Shown in pieces: positions 56,744 through 64,000 of a DNA stretch of 64,000 nucleotides (within the stretch, counting starts at the first letter, position 1; the number at the start of each line of letters is the position of its first letter). Under the pieces are notes generated by a model, which was not told the DNA's origin, did not search any database, and saw only the letters and a list, made by a program, of their open reading frames with translations. The position numbers and the translations under genes are program-made. This stretch comes from Pseudomonas paralcaligenes (GTDB lineage Bacteria > Pseudomonadota > Gammaproteobacteria > Pseudomonadales > Pseudomonadaceae): the NCBI RefSeq assembly GCF_019655855.1, contig NZ_BPFX01000029.1:62001-126000 (forward strand), read 5' to 3'.

Positions 56744-58090
56744 ATGACTCGCATGCCCCTGGCCACCGCCAGCCTGCTGGCCCTCGCCATTTCCCTCGCC
56801 GGCTGCGGCGACGACAAGAAAGAAGCCGCCGCGTCGCAAGCTCAGGCGCCGGCCGCCGCCAACACCGAAGCCCCGGCCACCGCCGCTGCGAACAAGGTGG
56901 ACGAAGCCGCCGCCAAGGCCGTGGTCGCCCACTACGCCGACCTCGCCCTGGCCGTGTTCAGCGACGCCGCCAGCACCGGCAAGAGCCTGCAGAGCGCCAT
57001 CGACGCCTTCCTCGCCAACCCCAGCGAAGACACCCTGAAGGCGGCCAAGGAAGCCTGGCTGGCGGCCCGCGTGCCGTACATGCAGACCGAGGTGTTCCGC
57101 TTCGGCAACGCCGTGGTCGACGACTGGGAAGGCCAACTGAACGCCTGGCCGCTGGACGAAGGCCTGATCGACTACGTGGCCGGCGACTACCAGCACGCGC
57201 TGGGCAACCCGGGCGCCAGCGCCAACATCATCGCCAACACCACCATCCAGGTCGGCGAAGACAAGATCGACGTCACCGAGATCACTGGCGAGAAACTGGC
57301 CGAGCTGAACGAGCTGGGCGGTTCCGAGGCCAACGTCGCCACCGGCTACCACGCCATCGAATTCCTGCTCTGGGGCCAGGACTTGAACGGCACCAACCCG
57401 GGCGCCGGCAACCGTCCCTACACCGACTACCTGACCGGCGAAGGCGCCACCGGCGGCAACAACGAGCGTCGCCGCACCTACCTGAAGGCCGCCACCGACC
57501 TGCTGGTCGCCGACCTGGACGGCATGGTCGAGCAGTGGAAGGCCGGCGTCGCCGACAACTACCGCGCCAAGCTGGAGGCCGAGTCGGCCGAGAGCGGCCT
57601 GCGCAAGATGCTGTTCGGCATGGGCAGCCTGTCCCTCGGCGAGCTGGCCGGCGAGCGCATGAAGGTCGCCCTGGAAGCCAACTCCACCGAAGACGAGCAC
57701 GACTGCTTCAGCGACAACACCCACAACTCGCACTTCTACAACGGCAAGGGCATCCGCAACATCTACCTGGGCGAGTACAAGAAGGTCGACGGCACCACCC
57801 TGACCGGCCCGAGCCTGTCCTCCCTGGTCGCCAAGCTGGACGCCCAGGCCGACAGCGCCCTCAAGGCCGATCTGGAAACCACCGAGGCCAAGCTGCAGGC
57901 CCTGGTCGACAGCGCCGAGAAGAACAACGTGCACTTCGACCAGCTGATCGCCGCCGACAACGCGGACGGCCAGCAACTGGTGCGTGATGCCATCGCCGCG
58001 CTGGTCAAGCAGACCGGCTCCATCGAGAAGGCCTCCGCCGTGCTGGGCATCAGCGACCTGAACCCGGACACCGCCGACCACGAGTTCTGA
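56744..58090 (+). CDS. Imelysin-family iron-regulated lipoprotein (IrpA-like)
   Basis: A 448-residue protein. Lipobox LAGC (Cys21), an Ala/Pro-rich linker and an imelysin domain with the conserved GYHAIE (His203, Glu206) and WPLDEG. Imelysins are linked to iron uptake; their exact chemistry is uncertain. A Fur-box-like site precedes. In many pseudomonads a di-haem oxidoreductase and a second imelysin follow, but here a terminator stands directly after the gene, so it is solitary. Confidence 0.9.
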   Translation: MTRMPLATASLLALAISLAGCGDDKKEAAASQAQAPAAANTEAPATAAANKVDEAAAKAVVAHYADLALAVFSDAASTGKSLQSAIDAFLANPSEDTLKAAKEAWLAARVPYMQTEVFRFGNAVVDDWEGQLNAWPLDEGLIDYVAGDYQHALGNPGASANIIANTTIQVGEDKIDVTEITGEKLAELNELGGSEANVATGYHAIEFLLWGQDLNGTNPGAGNRPYTDYLTGEGATGGNNERRRTYLKAATDLLVADLDGMVEQWKAGVADNYRAKLEAESAESGLRKMLFGMGSLSLGELAGERMKVALEANSTEDEHDCFSDNTHNSHFYNGKGIRNIYLGEYKKVDGTTLTGPSLSSLVAKLDAQADSALKADLETTEAKLQALVDSAEKNNVHFDQLIAADNADGQQLVRDAIAALVKQTGSIEKASAVLGISDLNPDTADHEF

Positions 58091-58107
58091 TCGGTCGCCA
58101 GCAGTAA

Positions 58108-58139
58108 AACGGACGGGCCCACGAGGCCCGTCCGTTCTT
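58108..58139 (+). terminator. Rho-independent terminator after imelysin gene
   Basis: AACGGACGGGCC (58108-58119) pairs with GGCCCGTCCGTT (58125-58136) around CACGA, followed by CTTTT. Confidence 0.9.
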
Positions 58140-58176
58140 TTCCCTCCTCCGCTTTACCCTCTCCCCTCTCCCAGGC

Positions 58177-59112
58177 TCAGTCCGTCCGCTGCACGGCCGC
58201 GGCCACATCCACCCTGCGTGGCAACAGACGATGCTCGAAGAACAGGTCGGCGGTGCGCTGCTGCGCGGCGACGATCTCGGCCGTCAGCGGGCCGATCGGC
58301 GATGGCGGGCGGTGGCTGAAGGCCCTTGCGATCACCGCCTCGTCCAGGCCGGTGACCCGCGCCAGCAGGGCGATGCTGGCGGCTTCGTCGCTGCGGGTCA
58401 GCGCCTCGGCGTGGTTCAGCTCGGCGAGCAGTTCAGGCAGGAATCGCGGGTGCGCCTGCGCGAACGGTCGCGCCGCCAGCACGAAGGGCCCGCTCAGGTC
58501 GAGGCCCTCGCCGTTGACCAGCAGCCGCGCGCGGCCTTCCAGCTCGATGGCGGAGTAGAACGGGTCCCAGATCGCCCAGGCATCCACGCTGCCGCGCTCG
58601 AAGGCGGCGCGGGCGTCGGCCGGCGGCAGGTAGATCGGCTGGATGTCGGCGAACGTCAGGCCCTCGCGGGCCAGCGCGCGCAGCACCAGGTTGTGCGCGC
58701 TGGAGCCCTTCTGCAGCGCCACACGCTTGCCCTTGAGTTCGGCCACCGAGCGGATCTGGCTGTCGGTCGCCACCAGGATCACCTCGGCCTGCGGCTTGGG
58801 CGGCTCGGCACCGATGTACAGCAGGTCAGCCCCGGCGGCCTGGGCGAACAGCGGCGGGATGTCGCCGGTGGAACCCACGTCCAGGCTGCCGATATTCAGC
58901 GCTTCGAGCATCTGCGGCCCGGCCGGGAACTCGATCCATTGCACCCGCACCTGGGGGAAACGTTGCTCCAGCATCCGGTGTTCCTTGGCCAGCACCAGGC
59001 TGGTGGAGCCCTTCTGGAAGCCGATGCGCAGCACCTCGGGCTCGGCCGCCCGCGCCACGCCGGCGAAAGCCAGCAGCGCCAGCAGAGCGGCGCCGAATCG
59101 GATGGTCTTCAT
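58177..59112 (-). CDS. Periplasmic sulfonate-binding protein (SsuA-like)
   Basis: A 311-residue NrtA/SsuA-type binding protein. Signal peptide ends ARAAEP (about residue 22). Typical motifs are IGFQKGSTSLVLAKE, IGSLDVGSTGDIPPLFAQAAG and KGKRVALQKGSSAHN. It would capture an aliphatic sulfonate or related compound for ABC import; no permease or ATPase gene follows in the window. AGGAG precedes the ATG at 59112. It starts two bases after the aldo/keto reductase stop. Confidence 0.88.
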   Translation of the reverse strand: MKTIRFGAALLALLAFAGVARAAEPEVLRIGFQKGSTSLVLAKEHRMLEQRFPQVRVQWIEFPAGPQMLEALNIGSLDVGSTGDIPPLFAQAAGADLLYIGAEPPKPQAEVILVATDSQIRSVAELKGKRVALQKGSSAHNLVLRALAREGLTFADIQPIYLPPADARAAFERGSVDAWAIWDPFYSAIELEGRARLLVNGEGLDLSGPFVLAARPFAQAHPRFLPELLAELNHAEALTRSDEAASIALLARVTGLDEAVIARAFSHRPPSPIGPLTAEIVAAQQRTADLFFEHRLLPRRVDVAAAVQRTD

Positions 59113-59114
59113 CT

Positions 59115-60158
59115 TCACTCCTGCCAGTCGGTGGACGGTTTTTCCCAGAGATTGATGCCGCCTTCCACCGCGTAGCGGTCGATCTCGGCCAGTTCCTCGG
59201 CGCTGAACGCCAGGTTGTCCAGGGCGGCGACGTTCTCGACGATCTGCTCCGGGCGGCTGGCGCCGATCAGCGCCGAGCTGACCCGCGGATCGCGCAGGGT
59301 CCAGGCCAGCGCCAGTTGCGCCAGGCTCTGACCGCGGCGCGCGGCGATCTCGTTGAGCGCGCGGGCGCGGGCGATGTTGGCCTCGGACAGGTGCTCCGGA
59401 CGCAGCGAGGCGCCGCCCGGGCGGTTGACCCGCGCGTCCTGTGGGATGCCATCGAGGTACTTGTCGCTGAGCAGGCCCTGGGCCAGCGCGGTGAACACGA
59501 TGACGCCGGCGCCCAGCTCGTCGGTGGTATCGAGCAAGTCCTGCTCGATCCAGCGGTTGAACAGGTTGTAGGCCGGCTGGTGGATCAGCAGCGGCACCTT
59601 CAGCTCGCGCAGCAGCGCGGCGATCTCGCGGGTCTTGCCCGCCGAGTAGGAGGAGATGCCGACGTACAGCGCCTTGCCCTGGCGGACGATGTCGGCCAGG
59701 GCGATGGCGGTCTCCTCCAGCGGCGTGTCGGCGTCGAAGCGGTGCGAGTAGAAGATGTCGACGTAGTCCAGCCCCAGGCGCTGCAGGCTCTGGTCGAGGC
59801 TGGAGATCAGATACTTGCGCGAACTGCCGCCCTGGCCGTACGGCCCCGGCCACATGTCCCAGCCGGCCTTGGTGGAGATGATCAGTTCATCGCGGTGGGC
59901 CTTGAAGTCTTCCTGCAGCAGGCGGCCGAAGTTGCTCTCGGCGCTGCCGTAGGGCGGGCCGTAGTTGTTGGCCAGGTCGAAGTGGGTGATGCCCAGGTCG
60001 AAGGCGGTGCGCAGCAGCGCGCGCTGGGTGTCGATCGGCGTGGCGTCGCCGAAGTTGTGCCACAGGCCCAGGGACAGGGCCGGCAGCAGCAGGCCGCTGC
60101 GGCCGACACGGCGGTAGGGGATGCGCTGGTAGCGGTTGGGCGCGGCGGTGTAGGTCAT
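59115..60158 (-). CDS. Aldo/keto reductase (YghZ-like)
   Basis: A 347-residue NADPH-dependent reductase of the YghZ/Kv-beta type. The catalytic tetrad appears as Asp61, Tyr66 (DLANNYG), Lys97 (ISTKAGW) and His139 (YSHRFD). E. coli YghZ reduces L-glyceraldehyde-3-phosphate and methylglyoxal. Here it is flanked by sulfonate-uptake and monooxygenase genes, so it may reduce the aldehyde released by desulfonation. That link is an inference. Confidence 0.9.
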   Translation of the reverse strand: MTYTAAPNRYQRIPYRRVGRSGLLLPALSLGLWHNFGDATPIDTQRALLRTAFDLGITHFDLANNYGPPYGSAESNFGRLLQEDFKAHRDELIISTKAGWDMWPGPYGQGGSSRKYLISSLDQSLQRLGLDYVDIFYSHRFDADTPLEETAIALADIVRQGKALYVGISSYSAGKTREIAALLRELKVPLLIHQPAYNLFNRWIEQDLLDTTDELGAGVIVFTALAQGLLSDKYLDGIPQDARVNRPGGASLRPEHLSEANIARARALNEIAARRGQSLAQLALAWTLRDPRVSSALIGASRPEQIVENVAALDNLAFSAEELAEIDRYAVEGGINLWEKPSTDWQE

Positions 60159-60189
60159 ATGTGCGTCCTTAAAGCATTCAATTCGGGTT

Positions 60190-60302
60190 CCCCCTCTCCT
60201 CTGGGAGAGGTCTAGGGCGGCCCGCGTAGGGGTGAGGGGTTTCCAGGCAGCTCCGAGCTGCCCATGGCACCCTCACCCCGGCCCTCTCCCGGAGGGAGAG
60301 GG
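60190..60302. repeat. Intergenic CCCTCTCC/GGGTGAGGGG palindromic repeat
   Basis: Two hairpins built from CCCTCTCC...GGGAGAGG and a CCCTCACCCC segment opposed to GGGGTGAGGGG fill most of the 156-base gap. This is a dispersed repeat type seen between genes in several gammaproteobacteria. A shorter piece occurs at about 58154-58174. Confidence 0.65.
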
Positions 60303-60314
60303 AGTAGTTCGGCA

Positions 60315-61640
60315 TCAGGTGAAGAAGGGGTTGCTTGGGTACGGCAGGCCGAGGTGCTCGCGCAGGGTGCGGCCGCGGTACTCGGTGCGGAACAGGCCGC
60401 GCCGCTGCAGTTCGGGTACCACGCGGGTGGCGACGTCCTCCAGGCCGGTCGGCAGGTGCGGCACCAGCACGTTGAAGCCGTCGGCGCCGCGGCCCTCGAA
60501 CCAGGCCTGCAGTTCGTCGGCGATCTGCATCGGCGTGCCGATCAGGCTGTGGTGGCCACGCCCGCCGGCGATGCGCCGGCCGAGCTGGGCCAGGGTCAGG
60601 TTCTCGTTGCCGGCCAGTTCGGTGAGCAGCACCTGGCGGCTGCGCTGGCCGTTGTCGGTCAGCGGCAGCTCCGGCAGCGGGCCATCCAGCGGGTAGCCGG
60701 ACAGGTCGAAGTTGCCGAGCATGCGCCCGAGCAGGGCCACGCCCACCTCGGGCTCGACCAGCTCCTGGAACTGCTCGAATTTCTCGCGGGCCTCGGCCTC
60801 GCTGTCGCCGACCACCACGAACACGCCGGGCATGATCTTCAGCTCGTCCTCGCCACGCCCGTACTTGGCCAGGCGACCCTTGAGGTCGGCATAGAAGGCC
60901 TGGGCATTGGCCAGCGAGGTCTGCGCGGTGAACACCACCTCGGCGGTCTCGGCGGCCAGCTCGCGGCCGGTCTCCGAGGAGCCGGCCTGCACCACCACCG
61001 GCCGGCCCTGGGGCGAGCGGGCGACGTTGAGCGGGCCGCGCACGCGGAAGTGTTCGCCGTGGTGGTCGAGCACGTGCAGTTTGGCCGGGTCGTAGAAGCG
61101 GCCGCCGGCCTGGTCGTGGACGAAGGCATCGTCGGCCCAGCTGTCCCACAGGCCGCGCACCACCTGGTGGAACTCGCGGGCGCGGGCGTAGCGCTCGGCG
61201 TGCGGGATGTGCGCGTCGCGGCCGAAGTTGAAGGCCTCGGCGGCGGCGTCCGAGGTCACCAGGTTCCAGCCGGCGCGGCCGCCGGAGATATGGTCCAGCG
61301 AGGCGAACTTGCGCGCCACGTGGTACGGCTCGTTGTAGCTGGTGGTCACCGTGCTCACCAGACCGATGCGCTCGGTGACGGCGGCCAGCGCCGAGAGCAG
61401 GGTCAGCGGCTCGAAGTACACCGAGCGCGGCGTGCGGCTGGCGATGGCGTCGCTCGGCGCAGCCACGCTGTCGGCGACGAACAGGGCGTCGAACCTGGCC
61501 GCCTCGGCGATCTGCGCGGCGCGGCGGTACTGGGCGAAGTCCAGCGGGTTCGGCACCACGTCCGGGTGGCGCCAGGCGGCGATGTGGTGCCCGGTGGCCA
61601 TGAGGAAGGCGCCGAGGCTGAGTTGACGGGGTTGGCTCAT
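60315..61640 (-). CDS. FMN-dependent monooxygenase, NtaA/SnaA/DszA type
   Basis: A 441-residue luciferase-like (LLM) flavin monooxygenase of the NtaA/SnaA/DszA subgroup. It has the N-terminal GAFLMATGHHIAAWRHP and the characteristic SGGRAGWNLVTSD (near 138-150). Members cleave nitrilotriacetate, dimethylsulfide-type or dibenzothiophene-sulfone substrates using FMNH2. With the sulfonate-binding protein and TonB receptor it suggests scavenging of an organosulfur compound. A flavin reductase is not seen nearby. AGGT lies eight bases before the ATG. Confidence 0.88.
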   Translation of the reverse strand: MSQPRQLSLGAFLMATGHHIAAWRHPDVVPNPLDFAQYRRAAQIAEAARFDALFVADSVAAPSDAIASRTPRSVYFEPLTLLSALAAVTERIGLVSTVTTSYNEPYHVARKFASLDHISGGRAGWNLVTSDAAAEAFNFGRDAHIPHAERYARAREFHQVVRGLWDSWADDAFVHDQAGGRFYDPAKLHVLDHHGEHFRVRGPLNVARSPQGRPVVVQAGSSETGRELAAETAEVVFTAQTSLANAQAFYADLKGRLAKYGRGEDELKIMPGVFVVVGDSEAEAREKFEQFQELVEPEVGVALLGRMLGNFDLSGYPLDGPLPELPLTDNGQRSRQVLLTELAGNENLTLAQLGRRIAGGRGHHSLIGTPMQIADELQAWFEGRGADGFNVLVPHLPTGLEDVATRVVPELQRRGLFRTEYRGRTLREHLGLPYPSNPFFT

Positions 61641-61718
61641 GAACAGATACCTGAATCGATGACGTTGCCGCCCGGCCGTTCTGCGCCGGCTCGGACGGGT
61701 TCTGCACGCGGCATGTCC

Positions 61719-61846
61719 GTAAAGTGCGCCATGGCCACGGAAGCGGTGCGCATGGCGCACCCTACGGGTCGTGCGCACGGGTCAAGATAGGGGGGGCGCC
61801 GCGCGCACCACGGCCTCTCCAGCACGTAGGGCGGGTGCAACCCGCG
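61719..61846. repeat. Intergenic short palindromic repeats
   Basis: GTGCGCCAT and ATGGCGCAC form an inverted pair at 61724-61760, and GTAGGGCGGGTGCAACCCGC follows near 61823-61846. Both types recur elsewhere in pseudomonad intergenic regions. The rest of the 221-base gap is featureless. Confidence 0.6.
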
Positions 61847-61861
61847 TGGCGGCCGAATGGC

Positions 61862-64000
61862 TCAGAAGTCCTTGCGCAGCTGCACGCCGAAATAGCGCTG
61901 GTCGTCGCGCGGCACCGCGCGATAGAGGTAGCTGCCGCCGCTGGCCAGGGCCTGGGCGTAGGACTTGTCGGCGAGGTTCTTGCCCAGCAGGGCCACGCGC
62001 CAGCCGGCGTTGTAGTCGGCCAGGGCGACGCTGGCGTTCCAGATGCCGTAGGCGCCCTGCACCGTGTCCGGGTTCTGGTCGAGGCTGAACTGCACCTCGT
62101 CCTGCCAGCTGTAGTCGGTGCTCAGTTCCACATCCAGGCCGTTGTCCAGCGGGATGCTGTAGTCTGCGCGCACGTAGCTCTTCCAGTCCGGGGTGAACGG
62201 CAGGCGGCCGCCGTCGATGTCGCAGGTGGCCGCCGCGCCCGGTGGGCAGTTGAAGTGGTCGACGCGAGCCTGGGTGTAGGCCAGCGCCGCCGACAGCTTG
62301 AGCTGGCGGGTGGCCTGCAGGCTGGCGTCCAGCTCCACGCCCTGGGTCTTGACGCTGCCGGCGTTGATCAGGCGGGTCACCACCTGGTTGGCCACGGTGT
62401 CGAAGAAGTTGGCCTGGTAGTCGTCGTAGTCGGTGTGGAACACAGCCAGGTTGGCGGTCAGGCGGTTGTTCCAGGCCGTGCTCTTGAGGCCCACCTCGTA
62501 GGAGTCGGAGGTCTCTGGCTTGAGCGCGCCGGTATCGCGCGGCTGCATGTTGAAGAAGGTGTTGTAGGCCGGGCCCTTGTAGCCGCGCGAGTAGGTGACG
62601 TAGCCGGTGAGGTTGTCGGTGAAGTCGTACTGCAGGCCGGCGCGGCCGCTGAAGCCGTCCTCGTCCACCGAGCCTGCGCTGCGGGTCGAGGGCTGGATGC
62701 CGGTGACCGGCGTGGCCGAGGTTGAGACCCGGCGGTGGTCGTATTCCAGGTCGTCGTGGGTCCAGCGCAGGCCGAGCAGGGCGCGGAAGTCGTCGGTGAA
62801 GTTGAAGGTGTTCTCGCCGAACAGGGCCACGCTCTCGTTGGTCACGCGGTAGTCGGCGCGGCCGTGGTTGAGCACGCCGCCGTTGGTCGACCAGCGCTGG
62901 TAGGCCTCGTCGGAGCGGCCGTGGAAGTAGTAGGCGCCGAGCACGTATTCGTTGAAGCCGCCCTTGGGCGAGGTCAGGCGGAATTCCTGAGAATACTGGT
63001 CGAAGTCCACCTCGCCCTTGTCGTGGGAGGCGGTCAGCGGCAGCTGGGCGCTGCGGTCGCCGTCCTGGTACTGGGTGTTGTCCCAGCCGCGCCAGGCGGT
63101 GATCGAGGTCAGGGTGAAGTCGCCCAGCTGCCAGTCGGCCTGGCCGGACAGGCCGGTGTTGCTGTCCTCGACCCGGGTCTTGAAGTCGGCGTTGATCTCG
63201 CGGTTGTGCCCGCTCACCGACACCGGGCGCAGCACGCCGGCGAAGGCCGCGTTGGCCGAGGTGATCACGCCGCTGGGCAGGCTGTCCTCGCCGTCCATGT
63301 AGTCGCCGATCAGGGTGAAGCGGAAGTCCTCGCTCGGCTCGAACTGCAGCTTGCCGCGCACGCCCTTGCGCTCGTAGCCGTTGACGTCGTGACCGTTGTG
63401 AACGTTCTCCACGTTGCCGTCGTAGCTGCCCCATAGAGTGCTCAGCGAGCCCTTGAGGCTGTCGTTCAGGCGCCCGCCGAGGCCGAAGCGCAGGCGGTTC
63501 TCGTTGCCGCCGCCGAAGTGCGAGTAGTCGACGTAGCCGCCGGTTTCTTCCGGCGCGTCCTTGCTCACCACGTTGAGCACGCCGGCCGAGGCGTTCTTGC
63601 CGAACAGGGTGCCCTGCGGGCCGCGCAGCACCTCGATGCGCTGCAGGTCGAGCAGGTCCAGGGTGGACTGGCCGGGGCGGCCGAACACCACCCCATCGAC
63701 CACGGTGGCCACAGTCGGCTCGACGCCCGGCGAGGTGGAGATGGTGCCCACGCCACGGATGAACAGCGAGGTGTCCTTGTTCGAAGCGCCGGCCCGGTAG
63801 TTGAGGGTCGGCACTTCCTGGACGATGGCGGCGACGTTGTTGCGGTTGCCGCGTTCGAGCTGCTCGCCGTCGACCACCGAGACGGCCACCGGCACTTCCT
63901 GCAGCGAGGCTTCGCGGCGGGTGGCGGTGACGGTCACGGTGCCGAGGGCGGTGGCCTGTTCGGCGCCGTCGCGGGCGACCTGCTCGGCCCAGGCGGCCTG
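61862..64000 (-). CDS. TonB-dependent receptor, N terminus beyond the window
   Basis: At least 712 residues of an outer-membrane receptor whose signal peptide lies past the right edge. A TonB-box-like TVTVTATRREAS is followed by the plug (VPVAVSVVDGEQLERGN, SLFIRGVGTI, IEVLRGPQGTLFGKN) and a barrel ending VQLRKDF with terminal Phe. No STN domain is visible in the part shown. Its position after flavin monooxygenase and sulfonate-uptake genes suggests import of a bulky sulfur compound or ester, though siderophore uptake cannot be excluded. Confidence 0.93.
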   Translation of the reverse strand, partial: QAAWAEQVARDGAEQATALGTVTVTATRREASLQEVPVAVSVVDGEQLERGNRNNVAAIVQEVPTLNYRAGASNKDTSLFIRGVGTISTSPGVEPTVATVVDGVVFGRPGQSTLDLLDLQRIEVLRGPQGTLFGKNASAGVLNVVSKDAPEETGGYVDYSHFGGGNENRLRFGLGGRLNDSLKGSLSTLWGSYDGNVENVHNGHDVNGYERKGVRGKLQFEPSEDFRFTLIGDYMDGEDSLPSGVITSANAAFAGVLRPVSVSGHNREINADFKTRVEDSNTGLSGQADWQLGDFTLTSITAWRGWDNTQYQDGDRSAQLPLTASHDKGEVDFDQYSQEFRLTSPKGGFNEYVLGAYYFHGRSDEAYQRWSTNGGVLNHGRADYRVTNESVALFGENTFNFTDDFRALLGLRWTHDDLEYDHRRVSTSATPVTGIQPSTRSAGSVDEDGFSGRAGLQYDFTDNLTGYVTYSRGYKGPAYNTFFNMQPRDTGALKPETSDSYEVGLKSTAWNNRLTANLAVFHTDYDDYQANFFDTVANQVVTRLINAGSVKTQGVELDASLQATRQLKLSAALAYTQARVDHFNCPPGAAATCDIDGGRLPFTPDWKSYVRADYSIPLDNGLDVELSTDYSWQDEVQFSLDQNPDTVQGAYGIWNASVALADYNAGWRVALLGKNLADKSYAQALASGGSYLYRAVPRDDQRYFGVQLRKDF

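Overview
The window is a contiguous, GC-rich, gene-dense stretch of a Pseudomonas chromosome. From memory, the gene order guaB-guaA, xseA, leuA, aminotransferase, der-bamB-yfgM-hisS-ispG-rodZ-pilF-rlmN-ndk-iscX-fdx-hscA-hscB-iscA-iscU-iscS-iscR-cysE-trmJ-suhB-secF-secD-yajC-tgt-queA matches P. aeruginosa PAO1 (about PA3769 to PA3824). This suggests a member of or near the P. aeruginosa group; the species cannot be named from the sequence alone. Pseudomonas-type REP palindromes (GTGGGAGCGG...CCGCTCCCAC) in several intergenic gaps support the genus.

Layout. 1-3.4 kb (mostly minus strand): a ferric-iron ABC permease fragment and its binding protein, a LysE exporter, a GFA-family protein and a LysR regulator. 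3.5-6.8 kb (plus): four accessory genes divergent from that LysR gene, namely two paralogous alpha/beta hydrolases with a Cys nucleophile, an NmrA-like protein and a membrane-anchored flavodoxin-like protein. 6.9-10 kb (minus): guaBA. 10-15.6 kb: a TSUP exporter, a second LysR, a zinc-motif protein coupled to an EAL phosphodiesterase, xseA and an M23 peptidase. 15.7-19.8 kb (plus): an iron-starvation ECF sigma factor, a FecR-type anti-sigma factor and a TonB receptor with a signalling domain, with a Fur-box-like site in front. 19.8-27.8 kb: an NlpE-sized lipoprotein, MscS, leuA with a leader ORF, a 256-bp element with terminal inverted repeats, an alcohol dehydrogenase, a membrane protein, and an aminotransferase/omega-amidase pair.

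28-42.9 kb (all minus): der, bamB, yfgM, hisS, ispG, rodZ, pilF, rlmN, ndk and the complete isc Fe-S operon under an IscR-boxed promoter. 43-53.6 kb (mostly minus): cysE, trmJ, suhB (plus), a glycine-zipper protein, secDF-yajC, tgt, queA and a CPA2 antiporter. 53.8-58.1 kb: tRNA-Leu(CAA) with a strong promoter, a cold-shock gene, an RDD protein, a LemA/GIDE/EF-hand pair, and a Fur-box-like imelysin gene. 58.2-64 kb (minus): a sulfonate-type binding protein, aldo/keto reductase, flavin monooxygenase and a TonB receptor running off the right edge, probably an organosulfur scavenging cluster.

Most of the window is conserved core. No CRISPR array, prophage, complete insertion sequence or rRNA was seen. 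The least explained parts are the LysR/hydrolase/flavodoxin module, the EAL-zinc protein pair, the leader ORF and the TIR element around leuA, the LemA-GIDE-EF-hand pair, and the sulfur cluster that lacks its usual ABC permease and ATPase in view.
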